A DNA stretch of 49,884 bases from contig CANQFJ010000010.1 of NCBI GenBank assembly GCA_947598485.1, positions 1 to 49,884 of the forward strand. The letters run 5' to 3'. Below, one piece after another: positions 14,620 through 23,241 of the stretch; the first letter of the stretch is position 1; each line of letters opens with the position of its first letter. Origin of the DNA: an uncultured Bacilli bacterium. Its GTDB lineage: Bacteria; Bacillota_I; Bacilli_A; RF39; UBA660. The position numbers and the translations under genes are program-made. Below the pieces are notes generated by a model. It had not been told where the DNA came from, searched no databases, and saw only the letters and a program-made list of their open reading frames with translations.

Positions 14620-17076
14620 TTATTGGTTAAATCCATTATAATTATTATCATTTGTTTGATTTATCTTTTCTTCGTCATTATTCATAAGTACTGCACCCAT
14701 CATACCTCCGGCTACACCTAGGTTTCTTGCAGCATCTTTAGTTTTTTGTTCTTCTTCAGCATCCTTTTTAGCTTGAGCAAGATAAACACCACCGATACCG
14801 ACACCTGCAGATATACCACCTAAGCCAAGTACAGTATTTAAATTACTCTTATCTGCATCCATTGATTGATTATCAACTGTGTCTGATGCTTCGCTAGAAT
14901 CAAGTCCTTCTCCTCCGTCAGTACTTGTTTCACCAGTACCTTGATCTAGAGTATTAACACCAGGTCCTGGCTCTGGGCCTTGCATAATTACATTATCAGT
15001 AGGTGTATCTAAAAGTCCAGCATCAAGCGCAGGATTTTCAACAGTAGGTGTCATAGATTCAAAAGTATATTTATCTTTCTTATTTTTCTCGTCTTCATCA
15101 TCTTTATTTTCATTAGTAGTATTTGCATATTGAGGACTAGATCCATCTATAGCTCCGGTACCAGCACCTGCATATCCTCCGCCGTAAGATCCACCATAGC
15201 CACCAGCAACACCAGCAGCTCCAAGCATACCGGCACCTAAGGCACCAGCATCTTGCAATGTAACTGATCCAGGTCCAACATTATCAACAGAAACTTTTGG
15301 ATGACTAGGATCGTTTGTTGGATCATTAGTTCCATAATTATCATTACCTGGCTCATCGTCACCACCAAGACTAGGTTCGTCTCCTCCAGGATTTGGATTA
15401 TCTTCGCCTTCATAGTCATCGCCAGGATTAGAATCATCACCACTACCAGGAGTATCATCTTCGCCTTGATAGTTATCACCAGGATTAGAATCTTCACCGC
15501 CACCCAAGTCAGTATCTCCACTTCCTGGAGTATCATCACCTGAAGGCGTATCACCCGTTACATCACCATCGCCACTTCCCGGTTCAGTTTGACCATCATT
15601 TTGATTATATTCCGGACCAGAATCACCAGAACCATCAGTTGGACCATTATCAGATGATGTTGTTCCTTGATCTGGTGTTGGTTCTGGCTTAGGATTCGGT
15701 GTTGGGTTTGGCTCAGGGTTCGGTGTTGGTTCGGGCTCAGGATTTGGTGTTGGCTCTGGCTCGGGATCTGGTGTTGGTTCCGGATCAGGATTTGGTGTTG
15801 GCTCTGGTTCAGGATTCGGTGTTGTATTATCAGGAGTAGTACTAGATTCATCTCCAGTCGCCAAATTTTCATTTTGTTGTCTTTTCCAATTACCATATTC
15901 GAAAGAGCTAACTCCTCCAAATTCATCTCTAACAACTTTAGTATCCATAACTGCATCAAATGCGGATGCTAAAATCGTATGAAGAACAACTGGATTAGAT
16001 CCAGCGCCTACAACAATATTACCCGTTGCGTTAACTGCATTAATAACCCATCCTCGAGGTTTAGCATTTACAATATCAGCATTTACAGCATATCTTTTTT
16101 GTAAAAGGCTTTTAAAATCACTTAGTTTATTAATTCCTGCATTTTCAAGTGATTTACCAACACTTCTTCCAATAAAGTAATCAACAACACCGGCAGCAAC
16201 AGATACACCTAAAGAAGACCAATAACCATAGCCTGCTTGAGACATATCTTCAGCAACCATTCCCATTCGAGACGTTCCGGCTAATATACCGCTTATAAAA
16301 GGTGTAGAGCCTGGAATAGCAACAGAAATTACGGCTATACTAACCCAACGACCAGTTTCTTGTAAAAAGGTTCTTGCGTCATCGCCAAGCCAACTGTTTT
16401 CATAAAGCCATCCACCCTCTTTATATAAAGGACTAAGAATAAAGCCTGTAGCATCAAAGCTAACAAACTTTTGGATTGCTGCTTTCCATTCAGCACCTCC
16501 AAAGATACCTGCTACCATTGCTAAAGAATCAACAATACCTTCAAGTAATTTAAAAAGGCCCGATATAAGAGAAACTACAGCATCTATAATAGTTGCAATA
16601 AAGCCTTGAACAGCGTTCCATAATCCATTAAGAAGATCAAGCAACTCATCGCCAAAACTTTTCTCTTGAGGAACTTGAGCAGTCGCACTCGTACTAGCTA
16701 CAACAGCAGTTCCAGCTTCTGCCGAAGCATTAGTAAGAAGTTGACCATTTTTTTGAGCTTCATTTATAGCTAAAGTTGAATAATCAAAGAATTTTTGACA
16801 TACAGTATTTATACTATATGTCAGCGCACTTAACTGATTAAATATATATTGACTATAGGGGATATCAGTCCACCACACATTATTACTAGTGGTAAATCTA
16901 TTAGGTGAATCTTCACAACATATTTTTAATTTTGAAAACTCTTCAATAAATTCTTCATATTTTTTAAAAGGAACTAAACCACTACCCTCAGTATCTGTTC
17001 CTACCAAATCGCTGAAATATTCAGTTGCTTTTTTTATTTTTTCTTGGTCAACATGAATTTCTGAAATATCGTTCAT
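14620..17076 (-). CDS. Large T7SS-locus protein with hydrophobic core and Pro/Glu, Asp/Gly repeats
   Basis: The 818-residue protein is not a recognised family. Residues 1-115 are helical and contain NVWWTDI and KICCEDS. Residues about 143-192 are strongly hydrophobic or amphipathic (LWNAVQGFIATIIDAVVSLIS), and further apolar segments run to about 300. Residues about 414-470 are a repeat of PEPEPTPNP units, and about 472-592 are a Gly/Asp/Pro/Ser-rich acidic stretch (NPGDDYEGED and variants). A Gly/Ala/Tyr-rich patch at about 605-645 and a hydrophobic segment at about 745-765 (GGISAGVGIGGVYLAQ) follow. The layout suggests a surface-exposed or secreted protein with a wall-spanning linker. It is flanked by the 161-aa helical protein and DUF4176. 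It has no LXG motif or identifiable toxin domain, so it could be a T7SS component or substrate. Confidence 0.75.
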   Translation of the reverse strand: MNDISEIHVDQEKIKKATEYFSDLVGTDTEGSGLVPFKKYEEFIEEFSKLKICCEDSPNRFTTSNNVWWTDIPYSQYIFNQLSALTYSINTVCQKFFDYSTLAINEAQKNGQLLTNASAEAGTAVVASTSATAQVPQEKSFGDELLDLLNGLWNAVQGFIATIIDAVVSLISGLFKLLEGIVDSLAMVAGIFGGAEWKAAIQKFVSFDATGFILSPLYKEGGWLYENSWLGDDARTFLQETGRWVSIAVISVAIPGSTPFISGILAGTSRMGMVAEDMSQAGYGYWSSLGVSVAAGVVDYFIGRSVGKSLENAGINKLSDFKSLLQKRYAVNADIVNAKPRGWVINAVNATGNIVVGAGSNPVVLHTILASAFDAVMDTKVVRDEFGGVSSFEYGNWKRQQNENLATGDESSTTPDNTTPNPEPEPTPNPDPEPTPDPEPEPTPNPEPEPTPNPEPNPTPNPKPEPTPDQGTTSSDNGPTDGSGDSGPEYNQNDGQTEPGSGDGDVTGDTPSGDDTPGSGDTDLGGGEDSNPGDNYQGEDDTPGSGDDSNPGDDYEGEDNPNPGGDEPSLGGDDEPGNDNYGTNDPTNDPSHPKVSVDNVGPGSVTLQDAGALGAGMLGAAGVAGGYGGSYGGGYAGAGTGAIDGSSPQYANTTNENKDDEDEKNKKDKYTFESMTPTVENPALDAGLLDTPTDNVIMQGPEPGPGVNTLDQGTGETSTDGGEGLDSSEASDTVDNQSMDADKSNLNTVLGLGGISAGVGIGGVYLAQAKKDAEEEQKTKDAARNLGVAGGMMGAVLMNNDEEKINQTNDNNYNGFNQ
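15667..15835. repeat. In-frame tandem repeat coding for PEPEPTPNP units
   Basis: About 170 bases of degenerate 24-30-base units encode repeated Pro-Glu-Pro and Pro-Thr-Pro-(N/D)-Pro blocks inside the 818-residue protein. Purine bias on the coding strand creates long shadow frames on the other strand. Copy number is likely to vary between strains by slippage or recombination. Confidence 0.8.
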
Positions 17077-17089
17077 ATTCTAATCCTTT

Positions 17090-17575
17090 CTATGAATTTA
17101 CGGTTGTTGTATTTTCGCTTGCTTGTGCTTGTTCTTGTGCTTTTAAATGCTCTTGATAAGCTACCCACGCTGAATAACTTTTAGTATCTTTATTTCTTGC
17201 ATTATTAGCAAAATCAATAATTTTTTGGCTAAATGTTGAAAACGTTTGTCTTATACTTGTTGCATCCTTTATTAAAGTATCCAAATTATCTGGGATATGG
17301 TTTAGGGTATCGCCATCATTATAAATGATATCAAAAGCTTCAGTATCACAATTTGCCTTGGCATTATCGCAACATGTTATAAAAGAATCAAGAGCTGAAT
17401 CTATTTGACTAATATAATTATCCAAAGTATTTACAACATCATCTAAATCATTTGTAGTCAAGCATTGTGATTGCATTCTAATTGGATATTGAGTGTTTAA
17501 GTACTGACTAATTTCAGAAGCATAAGCTGCAGGTTGATGGGATTTTATCTTTCCATCAAATTTATTATTTGCCAT
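17090..17575 (-). CDS. Helical T7SS-locus protein (161 aa), unknown
   Basis: The 161-residue protein looks all-helical with no membrane segment or signal peptide. It contains a cysteine cluster (FITCCDNAKANC), a short Trp-containing stretch near the end (YSAWVAYQEHLKAQEQAQ) and a Ser/Thr-rich tail. Together with its position just before the 818-residue protein (13 bases) it may be a partner or targeting factor, comparable in role to the small helical chaperones encoded beside LXG toxins. It shares no convincing motif with those. It could alternatively be a divergent WXG-like substrate. Confidence 0.7.
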   Translation of the reverse strand: MANNKFDGKIKSHQPAAYASEISQYLNTQYPIRMQSQCLTTNDLDDVVNTLDNYISQIDSALDSFITCCDNAKANCDTEAFDIIYNDGDTLNHIPDNLDTLIKDATSIRQTFSTFSQKIIDFANNARNKDTKSYSAWVAYQEHLKAQEQAQASENTTTVNS

Positions 17576-17648
17576 AGTTATTCCTCTTTTCTATATATTT
17601 CCCCAATATATTATAAATAGGGAAAATAACTTTTCCCGCTTTATAATA

Positions 17649-17672
17649 TATTGCATACCTATGTATGCAATA
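17649..17672 (-). other. Strong intergenic hairpin after WXG100 pair A
   Basis: An 11-bp perfect inverted repeat (ATATTGCATAC / GTATGCAATAT) lies just past the 93-aa WXG100 stop. It has no T run after it, so it is not a classical terminator. A second small hairpin (GGGAAAA / TTTTCCC) is at about 17623-17640. They may partly stop transcription or protect the 3' end of an abundant WXG100 message. Confidence 0.55.
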
Positions 17673-17680
17673 TGTATTTA

Positions 17681-17962
17681 TTATTGTTGATCGAATGTAG
17701 AAGTTTCTTGAGCAGCTAAATCGATTTTTGATTGTACAGTTTTAACATGGTTTACAAAATCGTTAAATGATTCTGCACAATTATCCCAAGCTGATTTAAA
17801 TTTAGTTGCAGAAGCACCTTGCCATACACTTGAATTATTTAAATTTGAGTCCATTTCTTGAACTAAATTTTTTAAAATAGAATCAATGTCATTAGCTAAG
17901 CTTTCAACAACTTTAGCTTGAGCAGAAGCTTCATCATATTGTAATCTTAATTGAGTAGCCAT
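17681..17962 (-). CDS. WXG100 family T7SS protein (pair A, second gene)
   Basis: The 93-residue protein has W-Q-G in the turn of the helical hairpin (NSSVWQGASATKFKSAW) and ends STFDQQ. It is the paralogue of the 94-residue protein at 13509-13793. It follows its partner by 32 bases with a good SD (AGGAGG). Expected to be an EsxA-like secreted partner of the 97-residue protein. Confidence 0.92.
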   Translation of the reverse strand: MATQLRLQYDEASAQAKVVESLANDIDSILKNLVQEMDSNLNNSSVWQGASATKFKSAWDNCAESFNDFVNHVKTVQSKIDLAAQETSTFDQQ

Positions 17963-17994
17963 TATTAACCTCCTTTATTTTATTTATAAGTTTA

Positions 17995-18288
17995 TTATTC
18001 CATCTTTGAATTGATATCATTAATCATTGCTTCGCCTTCTTCGGCTGTAGCACTGATTTGTGATGACATTTCTCTTAAAACTCTATTAAGTTCTTCAAGA
18101 GCACCTAGTTTAGAATCGTAAGCAGATTTAAAAGTATCATAAGTAGGTCCGCCCCATACAGAAGATAAATTATTAACTAAATTTGTAAGTTCATCAACTT
18201 TAGAAATATATCTTGCTGCTAAGTCGCCAACTGTTCCACCTAATTCTGAAACTTTGTCAGTTGCCATATTAAATTCTGATACAGACAT
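17995..18288 (-). CDS. WXG100 family T7SS protein (pair A, first gene)
   Basis: The 97-residue helical-hairpin protein has W-G-G at the turn (LSSVWGGPTYDTFKSAY). It lies immediately after yukD (14 bases) and before the 93-residue partner, the usual Firmicute T7SS arrangement of small secreted proteins near YukD/EsaB and EssC. The pair is paralogous to 13509-14109. AGGGAGGTGAA precedes the start. Confidence 0.92.
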   Translation of the reverse strand: MSVSEFNMATDKVSELGGTVGDLAARYISKVDELTNLVNNLSSVWGGPTYDTFKSAYDSKLGALEELNRVLREMSSQISATAEEGEAMINDINSKME

Positions 18289-18302
18289 TCATTTCACCTC
18301 CC

Positions 18303-18557
18303 TTACATTAAGATTAACCTTGATCCATTTAATATTTTGTTTTCTTTTACTGTCTTATTAACGTCATAAACAGATCCATTAAAACCATCAATTAATGTTA
18401 GCTCTTCACTTATAGGAAAACTCCCTGAAGACATTTCATTAATTGCTTTGTTTAATAAGAATATGATTTCAATAGTCTTCTTGTTTACTGGGATAAACAC
18501 GTCATATTGTTCTTCAAGGGCCGGAACAATTACTTCAACATTAACTTTGTTTTTCAC
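18303..18557 (-). CDS. YukD/EsaB-type ubiquitin-like T7SS protein
   Basis: The product is about 84 residues and follows the ubiquitin-like YukD pattern: KVNVEVIVPALEEQYDVFIP strand-turn-strand, a helix (IEIIFLLNKAINEM), then ...DGFNGSVYDVNKTVKENKILNGSRLILM. The start is placed at GTG 18557, which overlaps the essC stop as GTGA and has GGAGG just before it; a GTG four codons upstream would overlap that SD. YukD/EsaB is a cytosolic regulator or component of the Firmicute T7SS. Translation is coupled to essC. Confidence 0.88.
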   Translation of the reverse strand: MKNKVNVEVIVPALEEQYDVFIPVNKKTIEIIFLLNKAINEMSSGSFPISEELTLIDGFNGSVYDVNKTVKENKILNGSRLILM

Positions 18558-21500
18558 TTTTCCTCCCACAATACATCAGTGTCATCACTAGCATCCTCAA
18601 TGTATTTGAATAAGGTTGGGATGCCTGAGACAATATTATATCCGAAGTTATCTGGAATATTCCCGGAGATAGCCTTAGAAGTTACATTTAACCTGAATAT
18701 ACTTTGTTCGGCTAGTCCGTTACCAATCCAAATACCCCTCGTACTATTTACAATATCCTTATACCAACTATCATACTCTAATTTCTTAAGGTTGTCAAAC
18801 CCGTCAACTAAAACGTAACATATTTTTGACAGCTTCTTAGAAGTTTGAATTGTTTGACCTACTAAAGTGTCAAAATTTTCCGCTAAAATAGTCTTTATTT
18901 TATTCATACCCGTAATAACAAATACCATATCCCCATAATTATTTAAGCTATCAGGATTATAATCATTTTTAACATAAATATCATTAAGTTTATTTACTAT
19001 ATCTTTTAGGCTTTCAAATACTTTGCTAAATGCTGTGTTATAAATTTTAGCTTTAGGTATTGCTTTAGTAATTAATCTTTCGGCATCAATAACATATACC
19101 GTTGTATTTTTACTTTTGCATAGTTCCATAATATAGTTTTCCACAAAATTCTTAGTACTTTCAATTTTAGAAGCACTTACAACCAAAGATAATTGATTTT
19201 TTAAATCAATACTTAAAATATTTAAGTTCTCTTTAGCAATACCAATTGGCACAGAATTTAGATTATCAAACTCAGATGAAACATCAGCCCATTTAACAAC
19301 TTCAGGAATCGTTGGGATTGGTAATGCTTTAGTTGTAGATTGCGATGCAATAACGGTAATTAAGTCTTTAACATAATCATTGATATCATCAGGACTTGTA
19401 GGATAAGCAGCTTGAAATTCGTAAATATCATCTAGCTTTACTAAACCTCTACCCATGATTTTGGAAGGAAGTACATCTGATTTACCTATTATTTGACGAT
19501 AATCAAATTCATCATTCATTTGTAGTGATAACTTTAAATTAAAGTTTTGGGAAAGTTTAATTCTGATATTATTAGTAGCACTGACCGTAATTATAAACAT
19601 TATGCCATATTTAGGTCCCTCCCTTGTAAGAAGAACAAGATCATCAGCAAATTCAGCATAGGTTTCATTAAATGACTCAAAGCCATTTATAATAACCACG
19701 ATATTAGGTATTTTCTTTTGCGCTCTTTGATTATATAAGATAAAACTTCCGTTATAATTAATAAAAGCATTTTTTCTTAAATTCATTTCGTTTTTAAGCA
19801 TGCTTATTAAAGTTTTTATCTTATCCTTTTCACTTGAAGAAACAACATTACCTACTTGAGGAGCATCAGCATAAATTTTTAATGCTTCCGTCCCAAAATC
19901 AAGAACATAAATGTATACTTCAGCAGCCGAATATGTAGTTATTAAAGAAAAGATAATCGTAGAAACCAGATTTTCTTTACCACTTCCTACTGCCCCATAT
20001 ATTATTAAATTACCTTCTTCGGTAAGAGGTATTGTAAGAAGACCTTGCCTTTGTTCTTTGGGAGCATCATACTCTCCTACCGGGAAGTTTAACATAAATG
20101 GTGTTTTTTCATACTTATATTTATATTTTAAATCATCAATATAAATCTCCGCAGGTATGGCATCAAGCCATAGTTGTTTAACATTAATATTTTCTGCTTG
20201 GCCAATTTTTTGTAAATATTTTAAAATACTTGTAATTTCTTCCCCTTGATGGATTCCTCTTAAACTTTGTTTATCATTATCAACGGATTTTGTTCGCTCA
20301 CCAATATTATTTACAAAGCTAACCGAAGAGTCAACGAGTTTCTTACGCTTCTCCGCAGGATAATAAGGAGCTCCTGCCCAAGCTGATTGTCCAAGAGCAA
20401 AGAATTCATTAAAGCCTACTTGTAAGAAGAAACGTCCTGTTTCTTTTATATAAGCGGCATCAGGAACTCTTATCATATCATTACTATCAGATTTATCTTG
20501 AACTTTTAAACATACTCTAAATTTAGCATTAGACCAAATTTGATTATCAACAACGCCGGAAGGCTTTTGGGTAGCAAGTATTAAGTGAACACCCAAAGAA
20601 CGACCTATACGAGCCGCGGATATTAATTCATCCATGAATTCTGGTTGTTGGCTTTTAAGTTCGGCAAATTCATCAGAGATAATAAACAAATGAGCTACAG
20701 ATTCTTTTACTTTACCTTCACGATATAATTTTTGATATTTATAAATATCGATTGTGCTTTCATTACAAGCATCTCTTGCTTCATTAAAGACCCTTTGTCT
20801 TCTTTTTAGTTCACTTTGTAAAGAAGATAATGATCTATTAATTTCATTAATATCAAGGTTGGTAATTGTTCCTGCTAAATGAGGAAGTTTATCCCCTGTC
20901 TCTTTATTTTCAAAAGCTCCTGCCAGTCCTCCACCTTTATAGTCAATCAAAACAAATTGAACTTCATTAGGATCATAATTAACCGCCATTGATAGAATAT
21001 ACGTGATGATAAACTCTGATTTACCTGAACCAGTCATACCGGCAATCAAACCATGGGGTCCATGAACCTTTTCATGTAAATCTAACTTAAATAGTTCACC
21101 ATTTTCATCAACACCTACAGGACAAGCAAGAGATGTTGTTGGATCATTTTTCTTCCAAAGATTATAAGCATTTAACTGTTCAACATTACCAGCATCATAC
21201 ATTTCCAAAAAGGTATAAACACTTGGAAGTTCATAAGAAGAAGTCATATTCTCAATAGGAATATTACTTACCATATAAATATAAGAATCAATTGTCGTTT
21301 GAATAAAATCTGGAACAAACTCTTGCTTTTTATTAACAAGTTCATTTTCAAAGATACCACCAATATTAGCATCAATACTTACAAAGGAAGAGCACTCACT
21401 AGGAAGAGAGTTTAAAGTATCGGTTAAGAATAATAAAGAAAATCCTCTTGGTTTACTATCTTTTAAGATGTCTCTAACAATGCCTACTTTAGAACACATA

Positions 21501-23173
21501 GTAACATCATCAGTAATAATCATATAATGAGTTGTAAATGTTATTTCTTTGCCTTCTTCAAGGCTGGCTCTTTCTTGGTAAATGGTTTCTAGTTCAGAGG
21601 AAATTCTTGCTATTTCATCTTTGCCTATAGCATAATATCTTATTGTTTTATCACTATTCCAAATATAAGGTATATTTTTATACTTTTCCCAGTTAGAACT
21701 ATTATTTTCATTAGTTAAAATAACAATTTTAAGTTCATCATAAGAATGATACGCCATCATTTGTAAAATAAGGCCATCCGTAAATCTTCGTAGTAAATTA
21801 TACTTACCTATTAGGGCACTAATATATTTTTCTTTAAATGATATAGTTACAGGTACACTTTCAATAACACTATTAGCGTTTATTACCCTACGAGCCTCGA
21901 CTTCAAGATCATCTTCTTGAAGTTCAAATTGTTCTTTTTTAAATTGGACATTTATTTTAGGGATAACATTACCTATACCAAGTCTTAATTCCAAAAAATC
22001 TTGATGAGTTATTTTTCTTTCCCATAGATTTCTCTTCTTATATAGAATAATATCACCAACATCTTTTAATGATACATGATTCTCTGTCAATATTCTTTTT
22101 TGCCTTGTACATTCATTACGAAGCTCAATAGCTTTTTCGTTAATATATTTGCGATATTTTTCTTGTCTAAGCCTTTCTTTTTTAGCAGCTTTTCTTTTTT
22201 GATATAGTTTATTCATTGTGGGAAAAACAAGCATAGCGGTAATCATACAAAAAGCCGTTAAAATAGAAGTAAAATTATCTTTAAGACTAGCCTCACCCAT
22301 CATAACTTTAATTAAAGCTGTAGCTCCTGAAACAGAAGCACTCATTCCCATGATAAGCATTGGACCTAAGGTAAGAATCATAGGAGTGCTCTCATCACTT
22401 GGCGCTGATGGTGGCGTATCAATTTCTAGGTTATATGGTTCAATTATTTCGCTAAAACGTGGTGGTCTAACAAAGTAATCCTTTTTTTGATACATTTCAA
22501 TATTTTGATCAGCAACTTTATCAATTAAACTATAATCAAGTTTAGGAAATTGATGAGTTATAAATTTATTAGTAGAATATTTAACTTTAGCTTCTACAGT
22601 ACCAAGAAGTAAAATATTACCTACAAAAGAAAAAGTTAAACCCTCACAAAAAACAACATCACCATACTTAAGATAAGTGTCCTCGACTAAATAATTGTTA
22701 ACATAGACATTAACATCAGGGCTCATATTTCTTAAATGGTATATAGCACTTTCTCTTTCAATTAAAATTTGATTATAATGAACAGTGGGATTTTCGTATG
22801 AAATATAATTGGCTCTTCCGCCTTCACTAGAGGTGGAATTACCAATAGTAAAGCTTAGGGTACTTTGCTCAGTAAATTCAAGTGAGAGCATTTTGCTATC
22901 ATAGGTAGCTCCTACAAATACACGATATTTTTCTTCACTAGTTACATCCAAAAAATGATAGAAGTGATTTTCTTCTATAGGAGTAGTTTCAATTATTTGA
23001 TCATTCTCAACTATTTTTATTTCATCGTTGCTTTTCATTACCCAGTTGTTATCTATCGCCTCAATGTTTATAAGATTCTCATTATTTTCATTTGTAATCC
23101 AGTAGTTACCATAAACTCTTTGAGGTAAAGTTAAGCTGACTATTTTTTTCTTGCCAATTAACTTGATTTTCAC
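18554..23173 (-). CDS. essC: EssC, FtsK/SpoIIIE-family motor ATPase of the type VII secretion system
   Basis: The 1539-residue protein has N-terminal FHA-like domains (residues about 1-190, ending VNNYLVEDTYLKYGDVVFCEG), two membrane segments at about 265-290 and 300-325, a coiled-coil linker, and three tandem ATPase domains. D1 has a good Walker A (GMTGSGKSE near 714) and FVLIDYKGGGLAGAF. D2 has GAVGSGKEN near 1062. In D3 the P-loop is lost (SASKIESTKN near 1334), as is common for the last domain. EssC drives export of WXG100-type substrates and selects them through its C-terminal domains. Start is GTG with AGGGTG upstream, and a promoter lies at 23196-23224. yukD overlaps its end. Confidence 0.95.
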   Translation of the reverse strand: MKIKLIGKKKIVSLTLPQRVYGNYWITNENNENLINIEAIDNNWVMKSNDEIKIVENDQIIETTPIEENHFYHFLDVTSEEKYRVFVGATYDSKMLSLEFTEQSTLSFTIGNSTSSEGGRANYISYENPTVHYNQILIERESAIYHLRNMSPDVNVYVNNYLVEDTYLKYGDVVFCEGLTFSFVGNILLLGTVEAKVKYSTNKFITHQFPKLDYSLIDKVADQNIEMYQKKDYFVRPPRFSEIIEPYNLEIDTPPSAPSDESTPMILTLGPMLIMGMSASVSGATALIKVMMGEASLKDNFTSILTAFCMITAMLVFPTMNKLYQKRKAAKKERLRQEKYRKYINEKAIELRNECTRQKRILTENHVSLKDVGDIILYKKRNLWERKITHQDFLELRLGIGNVIPKINVQFKKEQFELQEDDLEVEARRVINANSVIESVPVTISFKEKYISALIGKYNLLRRFTDGLILQMMAYHSYDELKIVILTNENNSSNWEKYKNIPYIWNSDKTIRYYAIGKDEIARISSELETIYQERASLEEGKEITFTTHYMIITDDVTMCSKVGIVRDILKDSKPRGFSLLFLTDTLNSLPSECSSFVSIDANIGGIFENELVNKKQEFVPDFIQTTIDSYIYMVSNIPIENMTSSYELPSVYTFLEMYDAGNVEQLNAYNLWKKNDPTTSLACPVGVDENGELFKLDLHEKVHGPHGLIAGMTGSGKSEFIITYILSMAVNYDPNEVQFVLIDYKGGGLAGAFENKETGDKLPHLAGTITNLDINEINRSLSSLQSELKRRQRVFNEARDACNESTIDIYKYQKLYREGKVKESVAHLFIISDEFAELKSQQPEFMDELISAARIGRSLGVHLILATQKPSGVVDNQIWSNAKFRVCLKVQDKSDSNDMIRVPDAAYIKETGRFFLQVGFNEFFALGQSAWAGAPYYPAEKRKKLVDSSVSFVNNIGERTKSVDNDKQSLRGIHQGEEITSILKYLQKIGQAENINVKQLWLDAIPAEIYIDDLKYKYKYEKTPFMLNFPVGEYDAPKEQRQGLLTIPLTEEGNLIIYGAVGSGKENLVSTIIFSLITTYSAAEVYIYVLDFGTEALKIYADAPQVGNVVSSSEKDKIKTLISMLKNEMNLRKNAFINYNGSFILYNQRAQKKIPNIVVIINGFESFNETYAEFADDLVLLTREGPKYGIMFIITVSATNNIRIKLSQNFNLKLSLQMNDEFDYRQIIGKSDVLPSKIMGRGLVKLDDIYEFQAAYPTSPDDINDYVKDLITVIASQSTTKALPIPTIPEVVKWADVSSEFDNLNSVPIGIAKENLNILSIDLKNQLSLVVSASKIESTKNFVENYIMELCKSKNTTVYVIDAERLITKAIPKAKIYNTAFSKVFESLKDIVNKLNDIYVKNDYNPDSLNNYGDMVFVITGMNKIKTILAENFDTLVGQTIQTSKKLSKICYVLVDGFDNLKKLEYDSWYKDIVNSTRGIWIGNGLAEQSIFRLNVTSKAISGNIPDNFGYNIVSGIPTLFKYIEDASDDTDVLWEEK

Positions 23174-23195
23174 ACTTACACCCTATTCTCTAAAA

Positions 23196-23224
23196 ATTAT
23201 ATCGTATAATTTACTATAACTCAA
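23196..23224 (-). promoter_or_regulatory. Sigma-A promoter of essC
   Basis: On the minus strand TTGAGT (23219-23224) and TATAAT (23196-23201) are separated by 17 bases, 23 bases before the GTG start. Confidence 0.7.
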
Positions 23225-23241
23225 TAAAATAATTAATAATC

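Noticed and set aside
15667-15835. Repeats that might be taken for a CRISPR array.
   Set aside because: The units are in frame, contiguous, degenerate and encode PEPTP blocks; there are no unique spacers and no cas genes.
15237-15972. Long open frames on both strands across the repeat region of the 818-aa protein.
   Set aside because: They are shadows caused by the Pro/Glu and Gly/Asp repeat composition. They have no SD, and their products are low-complexity Ile/Met/Gln or Trp/Arg strings.
14620-17076. LXG polymorphic toxin.
   Set aside because: The N-terminus lacks an LXG motif, the C-terminus is a hydrophobic and polar tail rather than a toxin domain, and no immunity gene follows.
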